DNA of 19,713 nucleotides from CAYPHY01 sp964410625 (GCA_964410625.1 CAYPHY010000067.1:1-19713), one strand, 5' to 3'; counted from the stretch's first letter, positions 6,667-15,271 are shown. The notes: generated by a model not told the origin, from the sequence alone. Made by a program: numbers and translations.

Positions 6667-9237
6667 ATGTCCTTCGATTGGCAGACGGGCGAAAAAGAGT
6701 GGGAGACGGAACAAGCGGAGCTTGCCGAGAGGCAACGGCCGCCAACAGCAGCCACGGCCGCCTCTCGCTGGCGACGGCTGGCTGACCGGCGACTCTGGTT
6801 GGTGGTCGGCGTGGTCTTGCTGCTGGCCGGGGGGCTGGTGGCGGTGATCATCCGCCAGGTCAACCGGCAGGCGGCCGAGGGGGTAGCGGCCGTTGAAGCG
6901 GAAGTGCAGGCCACCCATGAGACCATCATCCAGGCGGCGACAGGCGAGGATTTGGAGTTATTCCGTTTTTTGCTGTCGGGGCGCGATTTGGAATGGGGGG
7001 AAACCCAAGAGCAATTAATTGATGAGGGACAGTTCTTCGACCGTTCCGGAGCCGGTTTTAGCTGGGTGGCCGAAGGGGGAGCGGCCGAGGTTGCTTCGAT
7101 GACGCTGGATCCCCAATTACAACAGGCAGAAGTGGTGGTCAACGAGCAGTACATTGTCCATCCAGAGCCACAGATAACGGAGACGGTGACGCTGCAACAG
7201 ACGGCCGTTTACCGACGCGGGCCGGACCGCTGGCTATACACCCCACCGGAGCCAGAATTTTGGGGAGAGGCAATGACGGTCCATGCCTCCCGGCTGGTGA
7301 TGACTTTCCCGGCGCGTGATAATGACGTGGTACAGCGACTGCTCCCCGACCTGAGCCGGGTGATGACCGACTTATGTGCTAATCTTGGGAGTGATTGCCC
7401 TGAGACGTTCGCCCCCCATCTTACCTTGAGTACAGACCCGGCGAGCCTGTTGACACTTGATAATCCGTTGCAGCGCTGGACGGCCGGGGCGGAGATGACG
7501 CTGCCGTCGGTGACGTTGCTCGGCCGCCCGCTGGACGAGACCGGCTACCAGATGCTCTATCGCGACTATGCCTCGCGCCTGGTAAGTTCAGCCATCACCG
7601 AATTGACCGGTTGGACCTGCTGCGCCCACAGCCTCTACTACGGCACGTTTATGACAGCGCAACTGGAGGCGCTGGGATTGCGTGAATGGCCGGACACAAG
7701 CGAATCTTTTCAGGCCGTGATCCAAGACCCACCATTCGCCAGCCAGGAGATGCAGGCGTTTTGGCGTAGTGGGGGGATTGATCCCGCGCCGCAAAATGTC
7801 ATGCCTGCCTATGCGCTGGTTGAATTTTTGATTGAGGAAGGTTCACCGCTCTCGCTTTTTGAGCTGCAACGGATGTTGGTACGCAATCCAGGGTTGCCCT
7901 TTTGGGCCTGGATACAGGATGCGACCGGCGGCCGTTACCGTTCCTTAAACGACTTCCAGCGCGACTTGCTCGCCTATGCGCTGGAGCGCGTGCCGGTGAA
8001 TGCCCCTCTTGGGCCACCCAACGATGATCTACAGTTGGCCTGTCGGCCGACAGCTCCGAATCAACAAGCGGCCCTCTATCGCTATGATCCGGCAACCGGC
8101 GTGTTGGAGCGGGAGCGTGGGTTGAGCGGTACATCCATCTTAGGCGGGCTACCGGATGATCAGGGTGTGGTGGTGGCGATGTTGCCGACCACCCAAACGG
8201 ATGGTAGTACCTTTATCTGGCAGGATGGCGAAAGTACACAGCTTGTCTACCCTGTGCTAAACAGTCGTTCAACGTCGCTGATCCCTTTGCCGATCAATTC
8301 GCCGGAGGAGAGCGTTCCTTTGCTCGTCTGGGACATGGCCGCTCCCCCTTACGCCCGTCTTGCTCTCGATCAATGCCAGTTAGAGGAGGCTTGTCCGGCT
8401 CAAACGTTGCTCGGTCAGCCGCTGTGGTCGCCGGATGGAACGCAGAGCATTTTGAGCGTGGAAGAACCTCGGCCGGTGGGGGCGGCCGTCACTGGCGGCC
8501 AGCGCACTGCCTTGATCTTACTCGCCGACGCCATTGGACGGCAGGCGACTTCGTTGGAGTTAGGCAAATCTCCCTTTTGGCTCAATGATGGCAGCGTGGG
8601 CTATACCTTACCTTATCTGGGGCCAGGAGGGCAGGCAGTGGTCTTGCGCCGCCCAGAGGCAGACGGTGAACTATCGGTCGACCGTGTTTTATTTGATACA
8701 TTACGGCTTTTGGTCGCCACCGAAGCCCCCAACAGCGGCGGACTGCACATCGATCATCTGGTGGTCAGCCCCACTTATGCTGAACAGATGATGGTGGTCA
8801 CGGCCGATACGCTTGGCACGGCCAGAACCAGCTATCTGCTGGCTTATGATTTCACCCAAGATGAACTGACAGTTCGCTACCAGTTGGCGACAGAGCCGCT
8901 GACTTATCGACGAGGTTACCAACTTTCGCCCAACGGCCGCTGGCTGTTGATCGCCTCGCTGGTGCAACCAGAGGTGAGCGGGGTGTATGAACCAACCTGG
9001 CGCATCTATCTGCATGATATTCCCAACAACCGCACGCGCGAACTGGAGATGATTGTCCCTGGGGAATGGCCGGCCCACTGGGTGATTGATTGGTCGGCCG
9101 ATGGACAATGGTTGTCGCTGGTGTCGAATGGTTATCTGCGGCTTATCCCCTTAGACGACGAGCCGTTGCCAGAGTGGCCGGTCGTCTTGGAGGGATTGAA
9201 TTGCCATTCGGCCGCATGGGTATCAGACTCCCCGTAG
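6667..9237 (+). CDS. FDWQT-family membrane-anchored propeller protein, paralogue A
   Basis: Unnamed family; first of three tandem copies (856 aa). The N-terminal tail has FDWQT (residues 3-7) and acidic residues, then basic RWRRLADRR and a membrane helix (43-62), implying N-inside, C-outside. Residues about 75-125 (GEDLELFRFLLSGRDLEWGE) look like an NTF2-like start. Residues about 170-450 resemble a gluzincin (MA-type peptidase) fold, e.g. AYALVEFLIEEGSPLSLFEL and FWAWIQDATGG, but with no HExxH; at the equivalent position lie ITELTGWTCCAHS and vicinal Cys318-Cys319. From about 455 on comes a TolB/WD40-like beta-propeller (LWSPDGTQS, SPFWLNDGS, LSPNGRWLLIAS, WSADGQWLSLVS). Start ATG 6667 is fixed by the FDWQT match to the paralogues; only a weak GGATGGG precedes it. 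It is the most diverged of the three. Its TAG lies in a 25-bp hairpin. Function unknown; binding at the cell surface is a guess. Confidence 0.88.
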   Translation: MSFDWQTGEKEWETEQAELAERQRPPTAATAASRWRRLADRRLWLVVGVVLLLAGGLVAVIIRQVNRQAAEGVAAVEAEVQATHETIIQAATGEDLELFRFLLSGRDLEWGETQEQLIDEGQFFDRSGAGFSWVAEGGAAEVASMTLDPQLQQAEVVVNEQYIVHPEPQITETVTLQQTAVYRRGPDRWLYTPPEPEFWGEAMTVHASRLVMTFPARDNDVVQRLLPDLSRVMTDLCANLGSDCPETFAPHLTLSTDPASLLTLDNPLQRWTAGAEMTLPSVTLLGRPLDETGYQMLYRDYASRLVSSAITELTGWTCCAHSLYYGTFMTAQLEALGLREWPDTSESFQAVIQDPPFASQEMQAFWRSGGIDPAPQNVMPAYALVEFLIEEGSPLSLFELQRMLVRNPGLPFWAWIQDATGGRYRSLNDFQRDLLAYALERVPVNAPLGPPNDDLQLACRPTAPNQQAALYRYDPATGVLERERGLSGTSILGGLPDDQGVVVAMLPTTQTDGSTFIWQDGESTQLVYPVLNSRSTSLIPLPINSPEESVPLLVWDMAAPPYARLALDQCQLEEACPAQTLLGQPLWSPDGTQSILSVEEPRPVGAAVTGGQRTALILLADAIGRQATSLELGKSPFWLNDGSVGYTLPYLGPGGQAVVLRRPEADGELSVDRVLFDTLRLLVATEAPNSGGLHIDHLVVSPTYAEQMMVVTADTLGTARTSYLLAYDFTQDELTVRYQLATEPLTYRRGYQLSPNGRWLLIASLVQPEVSGVYEPTWRIYLHDIPNNRTRELEMIVPGEWPAHWVIDWSADGQWLSLVSNGYLRLIPLDDEPLPEWPVVLEGLNCHSAAWVSDSP

Positions 9238-9291
9238 CGACAATCCTCCGGATTGTCTCGGTATTCAGACAATCCGGAGGATTGTCGCTAC
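9234..9291. repeat. perfect 25-bp inverted repeat overlapping the stop of paralogue A
   Basis: Arms 9234-9258 and 9267-9291 are exact reverse complements, separated by the 8-nt loop CGGTATTC. Each arm contains a smaller hairpin (GACAATCC ... GGATTGTC). The TAG stop at 9235-9237 is inside the left arm. There is no T-run after it. The nested symmetry is typical of REP/MITE-like elements rather than of a simple terminator. Confidence 0.85.
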
Positions 9292-9711
9292 CGTACTGTA
9301 TATTATATGGTAGGTGAGCAGTTGATTATTGTTCGTTAGCGGCCGTTGCTTGCGGCTACAAACGGATGTACAAACGCAGGTGGAGAAGAAGCCGAAACAA
9401 CCTTAGACCAGGAATGGTCATTAAGAATGGCACATTGGGAATGTGTACGCCGTCCCCGTTGGGAACATTCTTGCCGTGAACGATTTAAAAGATAGGACTT
9501 ACGCATTTTGACACGAATGGCACGAATACATCGAATTTTACTCGGTTCTTTTCGTGAAATTCGTGTTATTCGTGTCGAAAAATTCTAAGCTGCGTAAGTC
9601 CTGAAAGAAATAGTGAAATTTGCATCGAATGAACGGGAACGCCCGCGAACGCAACGCCATTTGTGTTAATTCCTGAAATTCGTTGCAAAAAGCTAAAGCG
9701 AGTGACGGCCG
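9238..9711. other. 474-nt non-coding gap between paralogues A and B, filled with repeats
   Basis: No plausible gene. It contains most of the 25-bp hairpin, then about 120 nt with no obvious feature except a GGCCGTTGCTTGCGG patch, a weak element at 9425-9475 with two TTGGGAA words and an inverted GAATGT/ACATTC pair, the nested inverted repeat at 9494-9602, and about 110 nt of AT-richer DNA before ATG 9712. A promoter for paralogues B and C could lie in the last part, but I found no convincing -35/-10 pair. Confidence 0.6.
9494..9602. repeat. nested inverted repeat, MITE-like, ends AGGACTTACGCA
   Basis: Outer ends AGGACTTACGCA (9494-9505) and TGCGTAAGTCCT (9591-9602) are perfect 12-bp inverted repeats. 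Inner arms GACACGAATGGCACGAAT (9510-9527) and ATTCGTGTTATTCGTGTC (9559-9576) pair with few mismatches. The 109-nt size, terminal inverted repeats and lack of coding capacity fit a non-autonomous element. The inner 18-mer recurs exactly at 16379-16396. Confidence 0.7.
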
Positions 9712-12411
9712 ATGTCTAATGGTTTCGACTGGCAAACGGAAGAAGAGGCAGAAAAAGCCTGGGCCGGATGGGACGATCCGCCACCACCTTCATCCCCAAT
9801 AAACAAAGGGCCTAATTTTCAATCGTTGCGTCGCTATTGGCGCGTGATCGCCGTTGTTGGCGTTTTAGGCATTGCTGTCGGCCTCGTTGTCTGGCGGCAG
9901 GTTTCGCGGCGGGCGGAGGCGACGATGCAGGCCATTCGTGCCGATGTAGTCTCCAGCTATAACTTGACGCACACGGCCGCCGAAAGTGGCGACGAAGAGC
10001 TGTTCCGCTCGTTGCTCTCCGGCCGGGACAGTGGCTGGACCCAGGCAAACCTCTTCCTCTTTCAGCAAAAGCAACTCTTTGACCATCCACAAATGGGCTT
10101 GCGGGCGGAACCGGCCAGTTTACCATTCACGTTGCAAACGGAGCCAGACGAGCAAGCGGCCGATCAATCCACCGTAGAAATTGAGCTGTCCCCAGACCTG
10201 GTGCAAGCGGAAGTGGTGGCGGTGCGGCCGTTTACCGTGCTGACTACGGGGCAGCCCACAGCGGCCGAACCCGTCTTGTTGCGGCAAACCTCGCTCTACC
10301 GGCGGGGTAGCCAACACTGGTTGCTTTCGCCGCCGTTGAATGAGTTTTGGGGGGAGTGGCAGACTATCGAAGGGGAACGACTGACGGTGTTGGTCCCGGA
10401 ACGGGATTTGACGATAGGGGAGCGATTGGCGGCCGATCTTGACCAACTCCTGCTCCGCGCTTGCGACGAACTGGCCGACCTCGATTGTCCGGCCGATTGG
10501 CAGATCACGCTGCGGCTGGAAGGTGATCCACAGATATTGCGCGAGATGGCAGAGGTGAGCGTGCGGCCGTCGCCCAATAGTTTCATTGAATTGCCAACGC
10601 CCACACTGGTGGGCTTGCCCGTCGAAGATAATGAGGCGCAGGCGGAGGCGGGCTACGCCGCTTTGCTCAATGGTTATACCAGTCAATTGTTCCGGGCGAG
10701 CGTGGCCGACCTGCTTGGCTATGCCTGTTGTCAGGCGGTGTTGGTCTATAATGCGCTGGTGGACTATCAGCTAGGAGAGTTGGGCCTGCAACCCTGGCCG
10801 GTGGATGCAGCGATGTACCAACAGGTGCTAACGGAACGGGCGCGCGGGCAGGATATCGAGCGTCTCTTTCGCGTGAATGAAGATACATCCCATTTTTATG
10901 AGGAGGATAACCGGCCGGATGCGCTTTATGCCTTCCTCGACTACTTGTTGCAGACCCTGCCCGATTCATCTCCGGCAAGGATGATTGAATATCTGCGGAA
11001 AGGGGAAGGATTTTCTTTCTGGTTTGATCGCTTGTTGGCCGACCAGCCGGATCAGGCCGAGGTGGCCTTGTTGCGTACCGATCTCGATCGCGCCTGGTGG
11101 TTGGCCGCTTACCAGGCAGGGGCGGAGACGGAGACGGCCGAATTGCCCGCACAAGATTTATATATGACCTGTACTTCGCTCGATGATCCGGAGGGAGAGG
11201 AGCTTTCCTCGGTGCTGCGTTATGTGGCGGAGCGCAACGTTTGGGAAGAGGTGTACGAGATGAGAGGCTATGCCTGGCCGGTGTTCTTACCGGGGAGTAA
11301 CCAATTGCTGCTGCAAGAGTTTGCTCCGATCGAACAGCAATGGGGCCTGACCTTGTTGAGCAAGGGGACACCACGAACCCTGGCAGAACGGACACCCCAG
11401 GCGCGGTTAACCTTTGGGGAGACCGATCCCAACGGGCGTTGGCTGGTAGTCTACTTTTTTAACGATGTGCAGCAGCGAATCTCAGCGATGTTGTATCCAA
11501 TAGACGAATGCCCGGATGGGGATTGTTCGCCAGTTGAGTTGCCTGGCTTTGTGCGCTGGTCGCCAGAGGGTACGTTTGCTATTTATGCCAATACGAATGG
11601 GGATACATTTCCTACGGTTATCTCAATCAACAACAGGCGTTGGAGTTTGACCAATGAGTTTGCCGTTTTGGCTGCCGCTCCCCTGTTTTTGGGCGCGGGC
11701 ACAGATCCGGCTATGGACATGGACCAGCTAGAGCTGGTTGGAGAAGGGTATTCGCCTTTCTGGGTGAGTGAGCATGAGTATGGGTTCATCCGGCAGGACC
11801 CGGATCAGATGGACAATCAAGAAGTTGTATTGGGCGAGGTTGAGGCTGGAACGCAACAGATTAGCACAGGAAGCCAGCAAACGATCCTTTCAACGGCCGA
11901 CCTGATACAACGAATCCCAGAAACCAATCAGCCTGTTGATTTGCGTCTGGCCTATGTTGCCCCTCACCCCAGCGATTCGAATTTGCTGTTTGTTGCGGCG
12001 CTCGGCCGACAGACGCCCCGTAATCAACTGTTCATTTTCTCTCTCGAACGGGATGGCGGCCAGCCAGAGCTGCGATTGCAGGCGGATATGGATATTTATC
12101 ATTCATTAGGCTTTTCGCCCGACGGCCGCTACCTGGTCATGACGGGACGCGACGAGAGGACCAACCGCAGCTCAGATTCGACAGCTATCTTGCTGCTCCA
12201 CCACATTGAAAACAACGAGACAACGCCATTTTTGACTCGCCAGCCAGCGTTTCTCGTCTCCACTTCCTATAATTGGTCGGCCGATAGTCAATGGTTGACC
12301 TTTGTCATGACCGATAATATGGTCGCCGCCGTTGCGCCCGATGCCCACGATATACGGCCGCTAGTCCACAGCCACGGTGCCTGTACCAGCGTCACCTGGC
12401 TAAATGAGTGA
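9712..12411 (+). CDS. FDWQT-family membrane-anchored propeller protein, paralogue B
   Basis: Second tandem copy, 899 aa, clearly closer to C than to A. Order: cytoplasmic tail with FDWQTEEE (5-12) and a DDPPPP patch; basic RRYWR; membrane helix at about 44-61; NTF2-like start SGDEELFRSLLSGRDSGW; LVQAEVVAVRPF; LLRQTSLYRRGSQHWLLSPP; then the degenerate gluzincin-like part with PERDLTIGERLAADLDQLLL, CDELADLDCPADW, LPTPTLVGLPVED and YACCQAVLVYNALVDYQLGE (Cys339-Cys340). The beta-propeller runs from about 490 to the end: VRWSPEGTFAIY, GYSPFWVSEHEYGFI, FSPDGRYLVMTG, WSADSQWLTFVM. Conserved single Cys in LYMTCTS and HGACTSVTW suggest extracytoplasmic disulfides. There is no HExxH, no catalytic triad and no enzyme motif I can name. 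No good Shine-Dalgarno precedes ATG 9712. The TGA lies in a heptad array shared with the gap to paralogue C. Confidence 0.88.
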   Translation: MSNGFDWQTEEEAEKAWAGWDDPPPPSSPINKGPNFQSLRRYWRVIAVVGVLGIAVGLVVWRQVSRRAEATMQAIRADVVSSYNLTHTAAESGDEELFRSLLSGRDSGWTQANLFLFQQKQLFDHPQMGLRAEPASLPFTLQTEPDEQAADQSTVEIELSPDLVQAEVVAVRPFTVLTTGQPTAAEPVLLRQTSLYRRGSQHWLLSPPLNEFWGEWQTIEGERLTVLVPERDLTIGERLAADLDQLLLRACDELADLDCPADWQITLRLEGDPQILREMAEVSVRPSPNSFIELPTPTLVGLPVEDNEAQAEAGYAALLNGYTSQLFRASVADLLGYACCQAVLVYNALVDYQLGELGLQPWPVDAAMYQQVLTERARGQDIERLFRVNEDTSHFYEEDNRPDALYAFLDYLLQTLPDSSPARMIEYLRKGEGFSFWFDRLLADQPDQAEVALLRTDLDRAWWLAAYQAGAETETAELPAQDLYMTCTSLDDPEGEELSSVLRYVAERNVWEEVYEMRGYAWPVFLPGSNQLLLQEFAPIEQQWGLTLLSKGTPRTLAERTPQARLTFGETDPNGRWLVVYFFNDVQQRISAMLYPIDECPDGDCSPVELPGFVRWSPEGTFAIYANTNGDTFPTVISINNRRWSLTNEFAVLAAAPLFLGAGTDPAMDMDQLELVGEGYSPFWVSEHEYGFIRQDPDQMDNQEVVLGEVEAGTQQISTGSQQTILSTADLIQRIPETNQPVDLRLAYVAPHPSDSNLLFVAALGRQTPRNQLFIFSLERDGGQPELRLQADMDIYHSLGFSPDGRYLVMTGRDERTNRSSDSTAILLLHHIENNETTPFLTRQPAFLVSTSYNWSADSQWLTFVMTDNMVAAVAPDAHDIRPLVHSHGACTSVTWLNE

Positions 12412-12478
12412 CGAGTGGCGAGTGATGAGTGGCGAGTAAATATCTTCACTCGCCACTCGTCACTCATCACTCGCCACT
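12407..12478. repeat. inverted heptad arrays (AGTGRYG) filling the B-C gap
   Basis: Left arm 12407-12437: AGTGACG, AGTGGCG, AGTGATG, AGTGGCG, AGT. Right arm 12448-12478 is its inverse with 27 of 31 pairing positions and a 10-nt loop. The left arm begins within the last codons of paralogue B (TGA 12409-12411) and the right arm ends 9 nt before ATG 12488. Stops at 12409, 12423 and 12437 cover all frames. A long hairpin between the two cistrons is expected in the mRNA. Confidence 0.85.
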
Positions 12479-12487
12479 ATTCAGACA

Positions 12488-15148
12488 ATGTTCGACTGGC
12501 AAACGGAAGAGACGATTAAGGAGCCGGTGGGTTGGGATGAGCCGCTATCGGAAGTGGTGCGGCCGTCTGGCTGGCGGCCGCGTTGGCGGCTGATCGCAGC
12601 GATTGGCCTATTGGCCCTTATCACCGGGTTGGTGCTTTGGTGGCAGGTCAGGCAGCGAGTAGCCGAAGCCACACGGACAACCCAGGCAGAGGTGATCGGC
12701 AGCGTCAACCTGGTCCATCGCGCCGTAGAAAATAGGGATGAGGAGTTGTTCCGCTCGTTGCTCTCCGGCCGTAATCTGGGATGGACGGAAACGGCGCTTG
12801 ACCTTTTTGAGCGCGACCTCGTTTTCGACCGGCGGCAGTTGGGCATGGTGGCCGGATCGCTGGAATTGCCCTTGACCTTCCGCGACGAGAATCCGGCCGG
12901 ACAATTTGAAGCCTCGGCCGCTGCCTCAACGGTTGACATCACGCTCTCCCCCGATTTGGTAGAGGCGGAAGTGGTGGGGATTCAGCCCTATGTGGTCGCA
13001 AAAGCGGCATCGGTTGGGGGAATGGAAACGGTATGGTTGCGGCAAACAGCCATTTACCGGCGTGGTGAGCAAGGCTGGCTGCTTTCGCCGCCGTTGCGGC
13101 CGTTTTGGGGGGATTGGCAAACTTTCGAAGGGGAGCGGCTGGATGTTATTTACCCGGAGCGCGACGCGGCGCTGGCGGAGCGGCTGGCGGCCGATCTCGA
13201 TACACTCTTGAACCGCGCCTGCACACAAGTGGCGGATCTCACCTGCCCGGCGGATTGGGGCGTGACGCTGCGCCTGGAAAACGACCCGGATATTTTGGTG
13301 GAACTGAATGACCGCTGGTTGCGGCGTGGAACGGATGGCATGGTCGAGTTGCCAACACCGACGCTGGTGGGACTGCCGGTGGAAGGGGATGAGGCAGCGG
13401 CCGAGGCGGGCTATCAGGCGTTGTTGCGGATGTATGGCTCGCGGCTGTTGCGTGTGGTGTTGGGCGAACTGACCGGCTTTAACTGTTGTCGCCAGATGCT
13501 CTTTTATCGCGTGTTGGTAGAGCGACTGTTGAGCGAGTTGGGCGTGCAAGCCTGGCCGGTGGCGCCAGATGAATACGCCCGCTTGCTCGATGAGCAGGTA
13601 CGTCTGCAAGATTTGGAAGCGGACTGGCACGTGGCGGACGCGGCAGCGAATGGCGAGGAGACAGAGCAGCTATGGCGGGTCTATACGCTGGTTGATTACC
13701 TGCTGCAAACGTCGCCCGACCTGTCGGCGACCGAGATGATCGGCTGGCTCGGCCGCACCGATAATCTTGAGGATTGGCTGCAAAATGTTCTGATGCGCCA
13801 ACCGGGAGGGAATCGGGGAGCCGTGACGCGCCGCTTGCTGCCGGACTTTGACCGCCATTGGTGGACGGCCGCTTACCAGATTACCAAAGGTGGCGGGGAC
13901 GCCGTGCCGGAACCATTGACCGATGCACTCTATATGAGTTGTATCTCCGATCAATTGATTTTCCAGTGGCAAGTAACATTGTCGCGTCTGCAGCCAGGGA
14001 GCGATATAGTGGAGCCGATGTACCAGGCGGAAGGGTACTTACTGATGCTGCCCACACCTGGCGTAGATGAATTGCGACTCCAAGAGTTTGGCTCAGCGCC
14101 CGGTGGGCAGTTAAAGCGTTGGCGGAGTGGGGAGTTAGAAAACATATCGCTTAGCACTGGACAGCTCCAATTCCCTTTCTTCGATGAACATGATCCCACA
14201 GGACAACGGAGCATCATTTACTCAAATGAAAATCTGAATAGCAACCAGTTGCGTTTCCTGACTTATTTGTTGGATTTCAGCCGCTGCCAGGATGGCGTAT
14301 GTCCGACAACGCCTATTGCCGGGCCGGTGCGCTGGTCGCCGGAAGGGACCCGCGCTATTTTAATGGTAGATAAGCACCGCTCATACCCGATGATAACGGC
14401 CTGGGGGCGCGGCCGTTGGCACTATGTCCCGAACCTGCAGATCATTGCCAGACACCCCCTCTACCTGGGATCAGGAGAGGGGGTGGATAATATGGCAGAT
14501 GCTGAACGTATAGGGGAAGGGTATAGCCCGTTTTGGATTGATGAACAAAGCTATGGCTTTTTACGGGTTACTGCACCGGGCGAACAGGAAGTGGTAGTTG
14601 GTGCAATAGGGGAGGATGAGCAACGGACATTAATCAGGGCGGCCGATCTGCGGCCGTTCCTCACGAAGGGCAGCGAGGCGACCAGCTTAGAAATCATCCA
14701 GGTGGTGCCAAATCCCGCTGACCCGCTACTGTTGTTCCTTGTGGTCCTGGATCGGACGACAGAGCAGGGGTATCTTTTCTCGATAGATCGCCTTACTCGA
14801 CAAGTGCAGTTTCGTTTCCGCACCGCATTTAATTTGCAATCTTTAGCAATGTCGCCGAACGGCCGTTATCTAGTTGTCACCGATTTTAATGAACGCGGTG
14901 CAGGATCATCCCCTTTGCCGATCACTCTGTTCTTGCACGATATTGAGAACAATCAGACAACGCCATTTTTGATCGCCGGAAATGTCTCCACACCCGCCCA
15001 GGCCTATGGCTGGTCACCGGATGGCAAGTGGCTCGCTTTTGCCCCCGGTGAGAACTCATTGGCGTTGGTCGCACCCGAAACGGGGAGCGTGCGGTTTGTT
15101 GAGCATGAGTATGGGGCATGTAATGGCATGGTCTGGTTGGAAGGGTGA
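12488..15148 (+). CDS. FDWQT-family membrane-anchored propeller protein, paralogue C
   Basis: Third tandem copy, 886 aa. FDWQTEE begins at residue 2, so here the motif is at the extreme N-terminus and fixes ATG 12488, although no Shine-Dalgarno is seen (a repeat ends 9 nt upstream). Basic RPRWR and a membrane helix at about 34-52 follow. Shared blocks with B in the same order: NRDEELFRSLLSGRNLGW, LVEAEVVGIQPYVV, LRQTAIYRRGEQGWLLSPP, YPERDAALAERLAADLDTLL, CTQVADLTCPADW, LPTPTLVGLPVEGDEAAAEA, FNCCRQMLFYRVLVERLLSE (Cys333-Cys334). The propeller has VRWSPEGTRAIL, GYSPFWIDEQSYGFL, MSPNGRYLVVTD and WSPDGKWLAFAP. It ends with YGACNGMVWLEG, like the end of B. The gap to B is only 76 nt and is occupied by a hairpin, so co-transcription with B is likely. 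The next gene is convergent. Confidence 0.88.
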   Translation: MFDWQTEETIKEPVGWDEPLSEVVRPSGWRPRWRLIAAIGLLALITGLVLWWQVRQRVAEATRTTQAEVIGSVNLVHRAVENRDEELFRSLLSGRNLGWTETALDLFERDLVFDRRQLGMVAGSLELPLTFRDENPAGQFEASAAASTVDITLSPDLVEAEVVGIQPYVVAKAASVGGMETVWLRQTAIYRRGEQGWLLSPPLRPFWGDWQTFEGERLDVIYPERDAALAERLAADLDTLLNRACTQVADLTCPADWGVTLRLENDPDILVELNDRWLRRGTDGMVELPTPTLVGLPVEGDEAAAEAGYQALLRMYGSRLLRVVLGELTGFNCCRQMLFYRVLVERLLSELGVQAWPVAPDEYARLLDEQVRLQDLEADWHVADAAANGEETEQLWRVYTLVDYLLQTSPDLSATEMIGWLGRTDNLEDWLQNVLMRQPGGNRGAVTRRLLPDFDRHWWTAAYQITKGGGDAVPEPLTDALYMSCISDQLIFQWQVTLSRLQPGSDIVEPMYQAEGYLLMLPTPGVDELRLQEFGSAPGGQLKRWRSGELENISLSTGQLQFPFFDEHDPTGQRSIIYSNENLNSNQLRFLTYLLDFSRCQDGVCPTTPIAGPVRWSPEGTRAILMVDKHRSYPMITAWGRGRWHYVPNLQIIARHPLYLGSGEGVDNMADAERIGEGYSPFWIDEQSYGFLRVTAPGEQEVVVGAIGEDEQRTLIRAADLRPFLTKGSEATSLEIIQVVPNPADPLLLFLVVLDRTTEQGYLFSIDRLTRQVQFRFRTAFNLQSLAMSPNGRYLVVTDFNERGAGSSPLPITLFLHDIENNQTTPFLIAGNVSTPAQAYGWSPDGKWLAFAPGENSLALVAPETGSVRFVEHEYGACNGMVWLEG

Positions 15149-15154
15149 AAGCGT

Positions 15155-15260
15155 CTCACGCAAAGAGCCGCCAAGTTTTTCACAAATCTTTGTGCCACAA
15201 ACCTTTGTGCCACAAGCCATTGTGCCACAAGCCTTTGCGCCGTTGCGTTCTTTGCGTGAG
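15155..15260. repeat. inverted and 15-nt tandem repeats between convergent genes
   Basis: Outer arms CTCACGCAAAGA (15155-15166) and TCTTTGCGTGAG (15249-15260) are perfect. Inside are 15-nt units CTTTGTGCCACAAAC, CTTTGTGCCACAAGC, CATTGTGCCACAAGC (15188-15232), then a partial fourth. It fills the gap between paralogue C (plus) and the GT9 gene (minus), so it may act as a two-way transcription barrier. Read as protein it gives a simple VPQ repeat, not a gene. Confidence 0.75.
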
Positions 15261-15271
15261 CTATTTGTGAG

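Noticed and set aside
9234..9300. The 25-bp hairpin as a rho-independent terminator
   Set aside because: The stem is much longer than usual, is not GC-rich at its base and lacks a following T-run; a REP/MITE-like element fits better, although it may still influence transcript ends.
6667..15148. Paralogues A-C as active metallopeptidases
   Set aside because: No HExxH or alternative zinc motif is present at the equivalent helix in any of the three; only the surrounding pattern resembles a gluzincin fold.
15004..15228. Minus-strand frame giving repeated VAQRF peptides
   Set aside because: The peptide repeat arises only from translating the 15-nt tandem repeat in the convergent gap.
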